This document shows positions 17,702 through 27,227 of a stretch of 64,000 nt of DNA, piece by piece (positions within the stretch are counted from its first letter, which is position 1; each line of letters opens with the position of its first letter). The stretch is from Clostridium_AW sp040797845 (GTDB lineage: Bacteria; Bacillota; Clostridia; Clostridiales; Clostridiaceae). Both the position numbers and the translations under genes were made by a program. Below the pieces are notes generated by a model that worked only from the letters and a program-made list of their open reading frames with translations, ran no database searches and was not told the DNA's origin. The DNA is taken from the NCBI GenBank assembly GCA_040797845.1, contig JBFNFA010000001.1:434001-498000 (forward strand), written 5' to 3'.

Positions 17702-19819
17702 CTATTGTTTTTTGCTGTCATCATTGCTTTCTTCGTCTCTTTTAATAGCATCTTTTCTAGATAGATTAACTCTGCCTTGTTCATCGATTTCAGTTACCTT
17801 AACTAAAATTTCATCACCAACAGATACCACATCTTCTACTTTATTAACTCTTGTAAAATCAAGTTTTGATATATGAACTAAACCTTCTTTGCCAGGTAGT
17901 ATTTCTACAAAGGCTCCAAAATTAGTTATTCTAGTAACTTTTCCTAGATATATTTCACCAACTTCTACTTCCTTTGTTAAATCATCTATCATCTTAATGG
18001 CTCTATCTGCTCCAACACTATCTTCAGACATTACATATATTGTACCATCTTCTTTTATGTCGATTTTAACTCCAGTTTCAGCTATAATTTTATTTATAGT
18101 TTTACCGCCTGAACCTATAACATCTCTTATTTTTTCTGGATCGATTGTCATAGTGTAGACTCTTGGAGCATAAGGTGACAATTCTGCTCTAGCTTCAGGT
18201 ATACACTCTTTTATTTTTCCTAAAATGTGCATACGAGCTTTCTTTGCTTCTTCTAATGTTACTTTTATACAATTATTTGATAAGCCTTCAATCTTTGTAT
18301 CTACCTGAATTGCAGTAATACCCTTTTCAGTACCTGCAACTTTAAAGTCCATATCACCAAAGAAATCTTCAATTCCTTGAATATCTGTTAATATTTCTTC
18401 TTCTGATAAATCTTCGCTAGTTACAAGTCCCATTGCTATTCCGGCAGCTGGTCTTTTTATAGGAACTCCTGCATCAAGAAGAGCTAATGTACTACCGCAT
18501 ACACTTGCTTGAGAAGTAGAACCATTTGAACTCAATACTTCAGAAACTAATCTAATTGTATATGGGAACTCTTCTTCTGAAGGCATTAGCGGTTCTAAAG
18601 CTTTTTCTGCTAGAGCACCATGACCGATTTCTCTTCTTCCTGGTCCTCTTAGTGGTCTAACTTCACCTACGCTATAGGAAGGGAAATTATAGTGATGCAT
18701 ATATCTCTTAAATTCTTCATCACCTAAACCATCTAAAATTTGAACATCTCCTAATGGACCAATTGTAGCTACAGTCATAACTTGAGTTAGTCCTCTTGTA
18801 AAAAGACCTGTACCATGAGTTCTTGGTAGAAGTGCTACTTCACAGTCTATATTTCTTACTTGATTAAATGCTCTTTCGTCAGGTCTTCTTTTATCTCTTA
18901 AAATCATGTTTCTAACTATTTCTTTTTGAAGAGTATATACTACTTCACTAACATCTTTAAGATTTTCAGCGTATTTTTCACTGAAATGTTCATTTATAGC
19001 TTCCTTAACTTTATCAATAGCATCATTTCTCTTATCTTTATCTGTTATGTACATAGCTTCTTTTATCATTGAGGAAGAAAATTCTCTTACTTCTTTTTCT
19101 AGGGTTTCATCTACCTTATAAAGTACAGGAACTATTTTTTCTTTACCAAATTCAGCCATAGCCTTTTCTTGGAATGATACAATTTTTTTACATTCCTCAA
19201 AAGCAAACATTATAGCATCATACATTACATCTTCGTCAATTTCATAGGATCCGGCTTCAATCATCATTACTCTATCTTTTGTAGCACAAACAGTTAAATT
19301 TAAATCACTTTCTTCTCTCTCTTTAAGAGTTGGATTTAATATGAACTTTCCATCAATTAGCCCCACAGAAACAGTAGCTACTGGTTTATCATATGGGATA
19401 CTTGAAAGGCATAATGCTAAAGAGGCCCCATTCATTGCTAATATGTCTGGTTGATTATCCTGTTCTACAGATAAAACAGTACAAACTATCTGTACATCAT
19501 TTCTGTAGCCATCTGGAAATAAAGGTCTTAATGGTCTATCAATAGCTCTTGCATGAAGAATAGCTTTTTCAGATGGCCTTCCTTCTCTTTTGATAAACCC
19601 TCCTGGTATTTTTCCTACGGAGTACAATCTTTCTTCATACTCTACGCTAAGAGGAAAGAAATCTATCCCCTCTCGTGGTTGTTTTGATGCATTTGCATTT
19701 ATTAATACTACTGTCTCGCCATAACTTACTAATATAGCACAATCTGAAAGTGCTCCAACTTTTCCAAATTCAACTTTTAGAGTTCTTCCAGCAACAGTAG
19801 TTTCAAGAATATGACTCAT
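17702..19819 (-). CDS. pnp: Polyribonucleotide nucleotidyltransferase
   Basis: PNPase (705 aa) degrades RNA 3' to 5' by phosphorolysis and works in the mRNA decay machinery along with RNase Y, whose gene is 10 kb away. Two RNase PH domains are visible (FFPLSVEYEERLYSVGKIPGGFIKR opens the first; a second catalytic core contains FGDMDFKVAGTEKG). They are followed by a KH domain with GSGGKTINKI and an S1 domain with GKVTRITNFGAFVEILPGKEGLVHIS. ATG start with GGGAGG. The conserved rpsO-pnp order is kept, with a hairpin between the two. Confidence 0.98.
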   Translation of the reverse strand: MSHILETTVAGRTLKVEFGKVGALSDCAILVSYGETVVLINANASKQPREGIDFFPLSVEYEERLYSVGKIPGGFIKREGRPSEKAILHARAIDRPLRPLFPDGYRNDVQIVCTVLSVEQDNQPDILAMNGASLALCLSSIPYDKPVATVSVGLIDGKFILNPTLKEREESDLNLTVCATKDRVMMIEAGSYEIDEDVMYDAIMFAFEECKKIVSFQEKAMAEFGKEKIVPVLYKVDETLEKEVREFSSSMIKEAMYITDKDKRNDAIDKVKEAINEHFSEKYAENLKDVSEVVYTLQKEIVRNMILRDKRRPDERAFNQVRNIDCEVALLPRTHGTGLFTRGLTQVMTVATIGPLGDVQILDGLGDEEFKRYMHHYNFPSYSVGEVRPLRGPGRREIGHGALAEKALEPLMPSEEEFPYTIRLVSEVLSSNGSTSQASVCGSTLALLDAGVPIKRPAAGIAMGLVTSEDLSEEEILTDIQGIEDFFGDMDFKVAGTEKGITAIQVDTKIEGLSNNCIKVTLEEAKKARMHILGKIKECIPEARAELSPYAPRVYTMTIDPEKIRDVIGSGGKTINKIIAETGVKIDIKEDGTIYVMSEDSVGADRAIKMIDDLTKEVEVGEIYLGKVTRITNFGAFVEILPGKEGLVHISKLDFTRVNKVEDVVSVGDEILVKVTEIDEQGRVNLSRKDAIKRDEESNDDSKKQ

Positions 19820-19907
19820 AGTTTACCTCCCTTCAAAGTATACACTATTATTATCCTGATTTTTATATTATTTTATACAGTATAATGTAATAACTTGTTT
19901 CAAAATA

Positions 19908-19931
19908 ATAGAGCGGTCTAAGCCGCTCTAT
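19908..19931 (-). terminator. Hairpin terminator between rpsO and pnp
   Basis: Stem ATAGAGCGG/CCGCTCTAT (9 bp, 6-nt loop), followed on the minus strand by TATTTTG. In many bacteria this intergenic hairpin is a partial terminator and RNase entry site controlling pnp; partial read-through is likely. Confidence 0.75.
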
Positions 19932-19938
19932 GTATTAA

Positions 19939-20202
19939 CTATTTTCTTAATCCTAATTGTTGGATGATTGAACGATATCTTTCAATATCTTTCTTCATTA
20001 AGTAATTTAAAAGACCTCTTCTCTTACCAACCATCATTAGAAGACCTCTTCTTGAGTGGAAGTCTTTCTTATGAGTTTTTAAATGGTCATTTAAATGATT
20101 TATTCTTTCTGTTAAAAGAGCTATCTGAACTTCTGGTGATCCAGTATCTCCTTCGTGTCTCGCATGAGTTTTTAATATTTCTTCTTTTCTTGCCTTATCC
20201 AT
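19939..20202 (-). CDS. rpsO: 30S ribosomal protein uS15
   Basis: S15 (87 aa) binds the central domain of 16S rRNA early in 30S assembly. The family pattern is complete: HEGDTGSPEVQIALLTERI, HLKTHKKDFHSRRGLL and VGKRRGLLNYL. ATG with GGAGG. The gene has its own promoter inside the end of ribF and a structured leader, consistent with S15 repressing its own synthesis. Confidence 0.98.
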   Translation of the reverse strand: MDKARKEEILKTHARHEGDTGSPEVQIALLTERINHLNDHLKTHKKDFHSRRGLLMMVGKRRGLLNYLMKKDIERYRSIIQQLGLRK

Positions 20203-20229
20203 TTATATACACCTCCAATTGTTATATCC

Positions 20230-20275
20230 CCTTAATCCACGAATGTAGCCGGCATTCAACAAACATAGATTAAGG
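20230..20275 (-). promoter_or_regulatory. Structured rpsO leader RNA (candidate S15 autoregulatory site)
   Basis: The 5' UTR begins with an 8-bp stem CCTTAATC/GATTAAGG. Inside it lies GAATG-N7-CATTC, whose loop holds CCGGCTA. The outer stem ends just before the GGGG and GGAGG of the rpsO translation start region. S15 leaders are known in several bacterial phyla with unrelated folds, so this is a candidate by position and structure, not by motif match. Confidence 0.6.
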
Positions 20276-20287
20276 TTCACAAAAGTA

Positions 20288-20316
20288 ATTATAACAAAGA
20301 TAACTATAGTTGTAAA
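20288..20316 (-). promoter_or_regulatory. Sigma-A promoter of rpsO
   Basis: Minus-strand -35 TTTACA (20311-20316) inside the ribF 3' end, 17-base spacer, perfect -10 TATAAT (20288-20293). Transcription would begin near 20281, right at the foot of the leader hairpin. Confidence 0.8.
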
Positions 20317-21254
20317 TTACTTTTTATAATTAATTCTAAATTTTGCTTAATTACGTATTTTTTATCTTCACCTATTCTATGAGCTAATTCTTCTAATGAA
20401 TTAAATTTCTTTTCATCTCTTATTCTATGGATAAAATGAAGTCTTATATCTTCACCGTATATTTCTTTATTAAAATCGATAATGTGAGTTTCTATACCAA
20501 GTTTACCATCTTCTACTGTAGGATTATATCCCACATTAGTTACTCCCTTATAGAACTTTCCCTTATATTCTACTAAGGTAAAGTATACACCTCCTCTTGG
20601 TATAATATAACCTTTATCATAGCTTAAATTAATTGTTGGAAATCCCAGAACTCTCCCTAATTGTTTTCCAATAATTACAATACCTGATATGGAATAGGGT
20701 CTTGTTAGCATCATCTTAGCTTTTGCCATATCGCCGCTATCAGTAATAATATGGCGTATATGAGAACTAGATACTATTTCTTTTTTATATTTAACTGGTC
20801 TTACAACATAAAGTTGAAATTTGTATTTTTTGCTTAATTCCTTTAAGAACTCAACATCTCCTAAGTTCTTATATCCAAATCTATAATTAAAGCCTACTAC
20901 AATGCCTTTAGCATTAAATTTACTTACAATATTATAGATAAATTCCTCGGGAGACATTTTCATAAATCCTTCATCAAAATTCACTAAATTTAAGTAGTCT
21001 AGTCCCATTTTGGTTAGTACTTTTTTTTTCTGATTCATATCCATCAAAAGTTTTGGGACTAAATCTTTATTTATAATTGATAGAGGATGGTTTTTAAAAG
21101 TATATACCATACTTTTACCACCGTTTTTTTCAGCTAATTCTATCGCTTTATTTACAAGCTTACTATGGCCTAAATGCAAACCATCAAAGCTACCTAGAGC
21201 TATATAAGTATTCCATTTAAACGTCTTAAGCATATTATCTTCTATAATATCCAT
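20304..21254 (-). CDS. ribF: Bifunctional riboflavin kinase/FAD synthetase
   Basis: RibF (316 aa) phosphorylates riboflavin to FMN and adenylylates it to FAD. The N-terminal FAD synthetase half has the nucleotidyltransferase signature ALGSFDGLHLGHSKL, and later the ISSTR-like VSSSHIRHI. The riboflavin kinase half has RPYSISGIVIIGKQLGRVLGFPTIN. The ATG at 21252-21254 is eight bases from GGGG; the ATG two codons earlier lies only two bases from it. It is separated from truB by a few bases in the rbfA-nrnA-truB-ribF run. Confidence 0.95.
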   Translation of the reverse strand: MDIIEDNMLKTFKWNTYIALGSFDGLHLGHSKLVNKAIELAEKNGGKSMVYTFKNHPLSIINKDLVPKLLMDMNQKKKVLTKMGLDYLNLVNFDEGFMKMSPEEFIYNIVSKFNAKGIVVGFNYRFGYKNLGDVEFLKELSKKYKFQLYVVRPVKYKKEIVSSSHIRHIITDSGDMAKAKMMLTRPYSISGIVIIGKQLGRVLGFPTINLSYDKGYIIPRGGVYFTLVEYKGKFYKGVTNVGYNPTVEDGKLGIETHIIDFNKEIYGEDIRLHFIHRIRDEKKFNSLEELAHRIGEDKKYVIKQNLELIIKSNLQL

Positions 21255-21265
21255 AGTCATTACCC

Positions 21266-22132
21266 CTATACAAGCAATTTCAAGATTTTAAATCCTTCTT
21301 CACTTCTTTTACCTAGACCTATAAACTTATTACCAGAATAAACTCTTAAGATGACATCTTTTTTTATATTTCCCATTATCCTTTTATCTTTTATAAGAAC
21401 TCCATTTACTAGTAACTTTTCATAAACTTCTTCTATAGTAATACTTTCATATTTGCTTAGTGCTTCATCTATAGGTACAAGGTATTCATTTATATTTTCA
21501 CTGTTCAAATTATCTATATGTAGAGAATCTTTAATATTAAAAATACCAGTTTTAACCCTTTCTAATGCCCACATGGAAGCACCTACGCCTAGTTTTTCGC
21601 CAATATCATAGCAAAGACTTCGTATATAAGTGCCTTTTGAGCAATGTACTTGAAAGGTTACATAAGGTAAGTCTACATTTAATATATCAATAGAATATAT
21701 GTTGATTTTTCTAGCCTTTCTTTCTACTTCTATTCCTTCTCTAGCCAATTGATAAAGTCTTTTACCATTGACTTTTAATGCAGAATACATGGGTGGAACT
21801 TGCTCTATACTTCCTTGAAAAGATTTAATACACTCTTCTACAATTTTTGACTCCAAGTTTATAGTTTCTTCTTTTAATATTTTACCTTCTTTATCATAGG
21901 TATCTGTAACCACTCCAAGTTTTAAAGTGGCTTTATAAATTTTACTTTCATTCATTATATAATCTACAATTTTTGTAGCATTCCCCAAACAAATAGGGAG
22001 TACACCAGAAGCCAGTGGATCCAGTGTACCTGTATGACCAACTTTTTTTGTATTTGCGGCTTTTTTAACCATTCTAACCACATCAAAAGATGTTATGCCA
22101 GAAGGCTTAAATATATTTAAAACTCCATTCAT
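21266..22132 (-). CDS. truB: tRNA pseudouridine-55 synthase
   Basis: TruB (288 aa) makes pseudouridine 55 in the T-loop of tRNAs. The catalytic aspartate lies in GHTGTLDPLASGVLP near residue 38. Other family motifs are NIFKPSGITSFDVV and KGTYIRSLCYDIG. A C-terminal extension replaces a clear PUA domain. Its ATG shares one base with the nrnA stop codon (TAATG), so translation is coupled to nrnA. Confidence 0.96.
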   Translation of the reverse strand: MNGVLNIFKPSGITSFDVVRMVKKAANTKKVGHTGTLDPLASGVLPICLGNATKIVDYIMNESKIYKATLKLGVVTDTYDKEGKILKEETINLESKIVEECIKSFQGSIEQVPPMYSALKVNGKRLYQLAREGIEVERKARKINIYSIDILNVDLPYVTFQVHCSKGTYIRSLCYDIGEKLGVGASMWALERVKTGIFNIKDSLHIDNLNSENINEYLVPIDEALSKYESITIEEVYEKLLVNGVLIKDKRIMGNIKKDVILRVYSGNKFIGLGKRSEEGFKILKLLV

Positions 22133-23094
22133 TACATCAACTCATTTTCCGCTAATTCTATTAATATACTTTTTACTTCTCTTAACGATTTATTTTTAAT
22201 GGAGGCGCCAGCCGCTCTTATGTGACCTCCACCGCCTAAGGATTCTGCAATTTTTCTAACATCAATTTTTGATTTAGACCTTAAGCTTATTTTTACTTCA
22301 TCTTCTTTTTCTTTTAAGAGAATAGTAATCTCAACAGGTTTAATACTATTTCCGAAAGAAACTATATCTGAGGTATCTGTACCAGGATCTATATTAAGTT
22401 TTGTAAACATGTCCGTTGTAACTGTCATTACGCATATCTGGTTATTTATAAGTTCCATTGTATCAAATACCATACCATATAGTTTGAATCTATTAAAAGC
22501 CTTACTATCAAATACAAGACGATGTATACTACTAAAATCAATACCAGTATTTATCAACTCTCCTGCAATAGAATGAGTTACTGAGGTAGTATTTGAGTAT
22601 CTAAAAGATCCTGTATCTGTTAATATGGATGTATATAAACAAGTTGCAATGTCCTTATTTACTTCTACATTTAGATCTTTAAGCATTTGATAAACTATTT
22701 CTCCCATACATGCAGAATTAGTGTCTACATAATTTAAATGACCATAAAGTTCATTTGATACGTGGTGATCAATATTAATTATTGAATATTCTTTACTACC
22801 TAATTCAATATTACCATTGATTCTCGCCGTATTTCCACAATCTAAAATAATTACACAATCTGTTCCTTCTAGAACATTTCCATTAGACTCTATAATTTCA
22901 TTGCTATAAGGTAAAAAGGTAAAGTTATCAGGAATAGATTCTTTGCAGATAATGTAAGCAAATTTATTTAGCTTTCTAATTCCTTGTAAAAGACCAAGAG
23001 AACTCCCTAAGGAGTCCCCATCGGGAGAAGTATGAAAGCTTATAGCAATTTTTTTACTTTCTTTAATAATTTTCAAAATATTATTCATCATCAT
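22132..23094 (-). CDS. nrnA: DHH-family oligoribonuclease/pAp phosphatase
   Basis: NrnA (320 aa) degrades nano-RNA and dephosphorylates 3'-phosphoadenosine 5'-phosphate. The DHH domain motifs are HTSPDGDSLGSS, ILDCGN and INIDHHVSN; the C-terminal DHHA1 domain ends in the RNA-binding ESLGGGGHIRAAGA. The start is a run of three ATG codons (MMMNN) inside the last codons of rbfA, an overlap of 14 bp. It takes over the oligoribonuclease role absent from this lineage and cooperates with RNase Y and PNPase. Confidence 0.94.
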   Translation of the reverse strand: MMMNNILKIIKESKKIAISFHTSPDGDSLGSSLGLLQGIRKLNKFAYIICKESIPDNFTFLPYSNEIIESNGNVLEGTDCVIILDCGNTARINGNIELGSKEYSIINIDHHVSNELYGHLNYVDTNSACMGEIVYQMLKDLNVEVNKDIATCLYTSILTDTGSFRYSNTTSVTHSIAGELINTGIDFSSIHRLVFDSKAFNRFKLYGMVFDTMELINNQICVMTVTTDMFTKLNIDPGTDTSDIVSFGNSIKPVEITILLKEKEDEVKISLRSKSKIDVRKIAESLGGGGHIRAAGASIKNKSLREVKSILIELAENELM

Positions 23095-23446
23095 TGTGTT
23101 CTCTCTCCTTTATTTGAGCTAATATAGCATCAATATGCATACCATGCTCGATGGAGTTATCTAATTCAAAAATTATTTCTGGAGTATATCTTAAGTTAAT
23201 TCTATGACCTACTTCTCTTCTAATAAAACCGCTAGAATTTTTTAATACTTCAAGAGTATTTTTCTTTTCTGTATCATCTCCAAATATACTAATGTATATT
23301 TTTGCATATCTTAAATCCTTGGTTACATTAACTTTTGTTATACTAACCATAGCATTCATTCTAGGGTCTTTTATATCATATTGAATTATATTAGACACTT
23401 CTTTTCTTACTTCTTCGTTAATTCTTCCAGATCTATGTTTAGCCAT
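23081..23446 (-). CDS. rbfA: 30S ribosome-binding factor A
   Basis: RbfA (121 aa) is a single KH-domain factor that helps mature the 5' end of 16S rRNA. Typical segments are RINEEVRKEVSNIIQ, DPRMNAMVSITKVNVTKDLRYAKIYIS and LRYTPEIIFELDNSIEHG. ATG start with GGAGGG. It lies between infB and nrnA in the conserved nusA-infB operon. Confidence 0.96.
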   Translation of the reverse strand: MAKHRSGRINEEVRKEVSNIIQYDIKDPRMNAMVSITKVNVTKDLRYAKIYISIFGDDTEKKNTLEVLKNSSGFIRREVGHRINLRYTPEIIFELDNSIEHGMHIDAILAQIKEREHNDDE

Positions 23447-23461
23447 AAAATATCCCTCCTA

Positions 23462-25540
23462 CTATAGGGTCTGCTTTTTTACTTCTTCCATAGTATAAGC
23501 TTCTATGATGTCGCCTTCCTTAACATCATTGAATTTCTCAATCATCATACCACATTCATATCCTGAGGCAACTTCTTTAGCGTCATCCTTAAATCTCTTC
23601 AATGAAGAAAGTCCTGATTCAAAAATTACTATTCCTTCTCTCAACACTCTTACACTCGCATTTCTTAGTATTTTACCATTTAATACATAACAACCTGCAA
23701 CTGTTCCAACATTTGAGACCTTGTAAGTTTGCCTAACTTCAGCTCTTCCAAGGATTACTTCTTTATAATCAGGCTCCAACATGCCGATCATAGCAGCTTT
23801 AATATCTTCTATAGCAGTATAAATAACCCTATAAGTTTTAATTTCAACGTTTTCTTTATCCGCTACAGCAATCGCATTATTATCTGGTCTTACGTTAAAT
23901 CCAATGATTATAGCATTAGAAGCATTAGCTAATGTTACATCAGTTTCTGTAATTGCTCCTACACCACCATGTATAACCCTAACCTTTACTTCATCAGCTG
24001 ATAGCTTTTCAAAGGATTGCTTAACAGCTTCCACAGAACCTTGTACGTCTGCTTTAACGATTATATTTAATTCTTTTATTTTACCTTCTTTAATTTGACT
24101 ATATAGGTCTTCTAATGAAACCTTATGAGTGGATTGTAAATATTCGCTTCTTGTTTTTTCTTTTCTTTTTTCAGCCATATCTCTTGCAGTTTTTTCATCT
24201 TTTACTTCATTAAATCTATCTCCAGCAGCAGGAACTTCAGACAATCCTAATACTTCAACAGGTATTGATGGGCCGGCTGATTTTATTCTCTTACCCTTAT
24301 CGTCGAACATTGCTCTTATTCTGCCGTATGTTGTACCTACAAGTATTGAGTCTCCAACATTTAAGGTTCCATTTTGAACTAAAAGTGAGGCTACTGGTCC
24401 TCTACCTTTATCAAGTTTAGCTTCAATAACAGTTCCTTTAGCATTTCTATGAGAATTTGCTTTTAGCTCCTCCATTTCAGAAGTTAAAAGTACCATTTCC
24501 AATAAATTATCTATACCTTCTCTAGTATGTGCTGAAACTGGTACTGTTATAGTATCTCCGCCCCAATCTTCAGCTAATAGATTCTCATCAGCTAATTGTT
24601 GTTTTACTCTATCTGGATTAGCTGTTGGTTTATCCATCTTGTTTATTGCAATAATTATTGGAACATTTGCAGCTTTACAGTGGTTTATAGCTTCTCTTGT
24701 CTGAGGCATTAAACCATCATCAGCAGCTACAACTAATATAACTATATCAGTAATTTGGGCACCTCTTGCTCTCATTGCTGTAAAAGCTTCGTGTCCAGGT
24801 GTATCCAAGAAGGTTATTTTTTCCCCTTCTATTTCTACTGTATAGGCACCAATGTGTTGAGTTATGCCTCCTGCTTCTGATGAAGCAACTTTTTCTTTTC
24901 TTATAGCATCTAACAATGAAGTTTTACCATGGTCAACATGACCCATAACTGTAACTACAGGAGGTCTCTTTTCTTTATTATCATTATCATCTTCTTCTCC
25001 AACAACCTCTTCAATTGAGTAGTCTTCTTCTTTTTTAGATATAAGAACACCGAGTTTTTCTCCTAACTTCTCTGCTGTTTCGAAATCTATTTCTTGGTTT
25101 AATGCAGCCATTACTCCCATAAACATAAGCTCTTTTATTACTTCTGAATAAGGTTTAGCAATTCTATCTGCAAATTCTTTTACAGTTATACTATCTCCTA
25201 GTTCTAACACTATTTCTTCTTCAGCGTTATCACTATCATCACTATCTTCTGCATTATCTTGTGATTTAGTTTTTATTTTTCTACCTTTTGTCTTCGCTTT
25301 TATTTCTGCTTCTTGAAGTTCACCATATTTCTCTTCTATGTTATCAGAACCATCTAAATCTTCACTATCTTCTTTGCCAGATTCAGCATATAATTCTTTT
25401 ATAAGCTGAGCATCTTCATCTTCAATAACACTCATATGGTTTTTTACTTCTATGCTAAACTCATCTTGTAATAGTTTTATAAGATCTTTACTAGACATAC
25501 CTAGTTCTTTTGCTAATTCGTATACTCTAATTTTTGACAA
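23462..25540 (-). CDS. infB: Translation initiation factor IF-2
   Basis: IF-2 (692 aa from the chosen start) is the GTPase that delivers initiator tRNA to the 30S subunit and promotes subunit joining. The N-terminal IF2N module (KIRVYELAKELGMSSKDLI) is followed by an acidic linker shorter than in enterics and a second IF2N-like segment. The G domain then shows VMGHVDHGKTSLL, DTPGHEAF and NKMDK, followed by domains II-IV. The TTG at 25538-25540 (MSKIRVYELAK) follows GGGGG by seven bases; the upstream GTG lies inside that site. Confidence 0.96.
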   Translation of the reverse strand: MSKIRVYELAKELGMSSKDLIKLLQDEFSIEVKNHMSVIEDEDAQLIKELYAESGKEDSEDLDGSDNIEEKYGELQEAEIKAKTKGRKIKTKSQDNAEDSDDSDNAEEEIVLELGDSITVKEFADRIAKPYSEVIKELMFMGVMAALNQEIDFETAEKLGEKLGVLISKKEEDYSIEEVVGEEDDNDNKEKRPPVVTVMGHVDHGKTSLLDAIRKEKVASSEAGGITQHIGAYTVEIEGEKITFLDTPGHEAFTAMRARGAQITDIVILVVAADDGLMPQTREAINHCKAANVPIIIAINKMDKPTANPDRVKQQLADENLLAEDWGGDTITVPVSAHTREGIDNLLEMVLLTSEMEELKANSHRNAKGTVIEAKLDKGRGPVASLLVQNGTLNVGDSILVGTTYGRIRAMFDDKGKRIKSAGPSIPVEVLGLSEVPAAGDRFNEVKDEKTARDMAEKRKEKTRSEYLQSTHKVSLEDLYSQIKEGKIKELNIIVKADVQGSVEAVKQSFEKLSADEVKVRVIHGGVGAITETDVTLANASNAIIIGFNVRPDNNAIAVADKENVEIKTYRVIYTAIEDIKAAMIGMLEPDYKEVILGRAEVRQTYKVSNVGTVAGCYVLNGKILRNASVRVLREGIVIFESGLSSLKRFKDDAKEVASGYECGMMIEKFNDVKEGDIIEAYTMEEVKKQTL

Positions 25541-25557
25541 AGCATTCACCCCCGAAA

Positions 25558-25872
25558 CTAATTTATGTTCATGTCATTCCATAAATCCATTAACCTTTTG
25601 GCAATAGATAAATCGCTTATTCCAACGATATTTATTCCTTCTTTACCTAATATACTGGATAAATCATCTTTGCTATAGTAAATTATCATAGGTGTGTTTC
25701 TAATATCACAAAGAGTTTTAAACTTATCTTTCGTGTTTTCAGATGATTCTCGTGATACTATTAATAAATGACAGTTTCCTTTTTTAATGGAATCTTCACA
25801 TTTATTATAACCCTCTAGACATTTACCAGCTTTTTTAGCTATTCCTAGAAAGGAAATAAACTTATCCTTCAT
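25558..25872 (-). CDS. ylxQ: L7Ae-family RNA-binding protein YlxQ
   Basis: The 104-aa protein has the L7Ae/L30e-like fold seen in LGIAKKAGKCLEGYNKCEDSI and the following LLIVSRESSENT. YlxQ proteins bind kink-turn RNAs; their cellular target is not firmly known. It overlaps ylxR by 11 bp and precedes infB in the standard nusA-ylxR-ylxQ-infB order. Confidence 0.92.
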   Translation of the reverse strand: MKDKFISFLGIAKKAGKCLEGYNKCEDSIKKGNCHLLIVSRESSENTKDKFKTLCDIRNTPMIIYYSKDDLSSILGKEGINIVGISDLSIAKRLMDLWNDMNIN

Positions 25873-26131
25873 TATTTATCTCTTCCCTTAATTTATTATA
25901 TATTTCTTCACTTATGGTGGTTTCGAGATTTCTTTCTAATTTTTTACTTTTAAAAGATTTTTGAAGGCACTCTACATCTTTACATATATAAGCACCTCTA
26001 CCAGGCTTTTTACCAGTTAAATCTACTGAAACTTCACCATCTTTATTTCGTACAATTCTTATAAGTTCTTTTTTAGGTTTCATTTCCATACAACCGGTAC
26101 ACATTCGTTCAGGTATTTTTTTAACTCTCAT
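25862..26131 (-). CDS. ylxR: YlxR/RnpM-family RNA-binding protein
   Basis: The 89-aa protein matches YlxR: RKIPER-like RVKKIPERMCTGCMEMKPK, VRNKDGEVSVDLTGKKPGRGAYIC and the KLERNLE region. The CxxC and the GRGAY(I/L)C motif form the conserved face. In B. subtilis the family member is described as RnpM, a modulator of RNase P. ATG; GGTGGG upstream. Confidence 0.92.
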   Translation of the reverse strand: MRVKKIPERMCTGCMEMKPKKELIRIVRNKDGEVSVDLTGKKPGRGAYICKDVECLQKSFKSKKLERNLETTISEEIYNKLREEINNEG

Positions 26132-26160
26132 ATAAACCCACCTTCCTTTTAAAGTGTCAT

Positions 26161-27210
26161 CTATCCATTGATTTGTGAAGAACTTTTAATGTCTATCTTC
26201 CAACCTGTAAGTTTTGCAGCTAATCTTACGTTTTGACCTTCTTTTCCTATGGCAAGGGATAATTGACTATCATCTACCACTACTTTAGCTGACTTATTTT
26301 CCTCATCAATTGTAACATCCAATACTTTAGCTGGACTTAACGCATTTGCAATATACTCATCTGGAAGCTTACTCCATTTTATTATATCAATTTTTTCGTT
26401 TTTAAGTTCATTTACGATATTTTGAACTCTTATGCCTTTAGGACCTACACAAGCACCCATTGGGTCTACATCGTCATCGTTAGAATGAACAGCTATCTTT
26501 GTTCTTGATCCTGCTTCTCTAGCTATACTTTTTATTTCTACAATTCCATTATATATTTCAGGTACTTCTAATTCAAATAGTCTCTTAACTAAACCAGGAT
26601 GGGTTCTAGAAACTATTACTTGGGCACCCTTAGTAGTATTTTTTACTTCAACTATATATAGCTTTAATCTCTCGTTGAAATTGTAAGCTTCACCTAACAT
26701 CTGTTCATTAGGTCCAAGAACTGCTTCTATTTTGCCTAAATCAACAAAAACGTTAGTTTTATCTTTTCTTATTACTGATCCAGTTATAATGTCACATTCT
26801 TTTTCTATAAATTCATTATAAACTATTCTTCTCTCTTCTTCTTTAATTCTCTGAATTACTACCTGTTTTGCTGCTTGTGCAGCAACTCTTCCAAATTTTT
26901 TGGGAGTTACTTCTATGTTTACCACTTCATCTAATTCGTATCTTGGATCTATTTCTCTAGCTTCTTCTAAGGAAATTTCATTAAATTCATCGTCCACATC
27001 TTCAACTACTGTTTTCTTAGAATATACTTGAATTTCTCCAGTTCCTCTATTCATGTTAACCGCCACGTTTTGAGTTGTAGCACCTTGTTTTGCATAATTC
27101 TTCTTATAGGCAGCGACCAAAGCATCTTCAATAGTATTAAATATTAAATCTTCACTGATACCCTTTTCTTTAACTATCTCTTTAAGTGCTTCCACAAATT
27201 CTTCATTCAT
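26161..27210 (-). CDS. nusA: Transcription termination/antitermination factor NusA
   Basis: NusA (349 aa) binds RNA polymerase and nascent RNA to tune pausing, termination and antitermination. Domains in order: the N-terminal polymerase-binding domain (EFVEALKEIVKEKGI), S1 (about 135-200, GSVIRKDKTNVFVDLG), and KH1/KH2 with CVGPKGIRVQNIVNEL and AIGKEGQNVRLAAKLTGW. It lacks the acidic C-terminal repeats of enteric NusA, as is normal for Firmicutes. ATG; GGGAGG. Confidence 0.97.
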   Translation of the reverse strand: MNEEFVEALKEIVKEKGISEDLIFNTIEDALVAAYKKNYAKQGATTQNVAVNMNRGTGEIQVYSKKTVVEDVDDEFNEISLEEAREIDPRYELDEVVNIEVTPKKFGRVAAQAAKQVVIQRIKEEERRIVYNEFIEKECDIITGSVIRKDKTNVFVDLGKIEAVLGPNEQMLGEAYNFNERLKLYIVEVKNTTKGAQVIVSRTHPGLVKRLFELEVPEIYNGIVEIKSIAREAGSRTKIAVHSNDDDVDPMGACVGPKGIRVQNIVNELKNEKIDIIKWSKLPDEYIANALSPAKVLDVTIDEENKSAKVVVDDSQLSLAIGKEGQNVRLAAKLTGWKIDIKSSSQING

Positions 27211-27227
27211 TATTAAATTAACCTCCC

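Noticed and set aside
23505..24377. Plus-strand frames across infB and other core genes
   Set aside because: They are antisense shadows with no ribosome binding site, family motif or plausible codon use.
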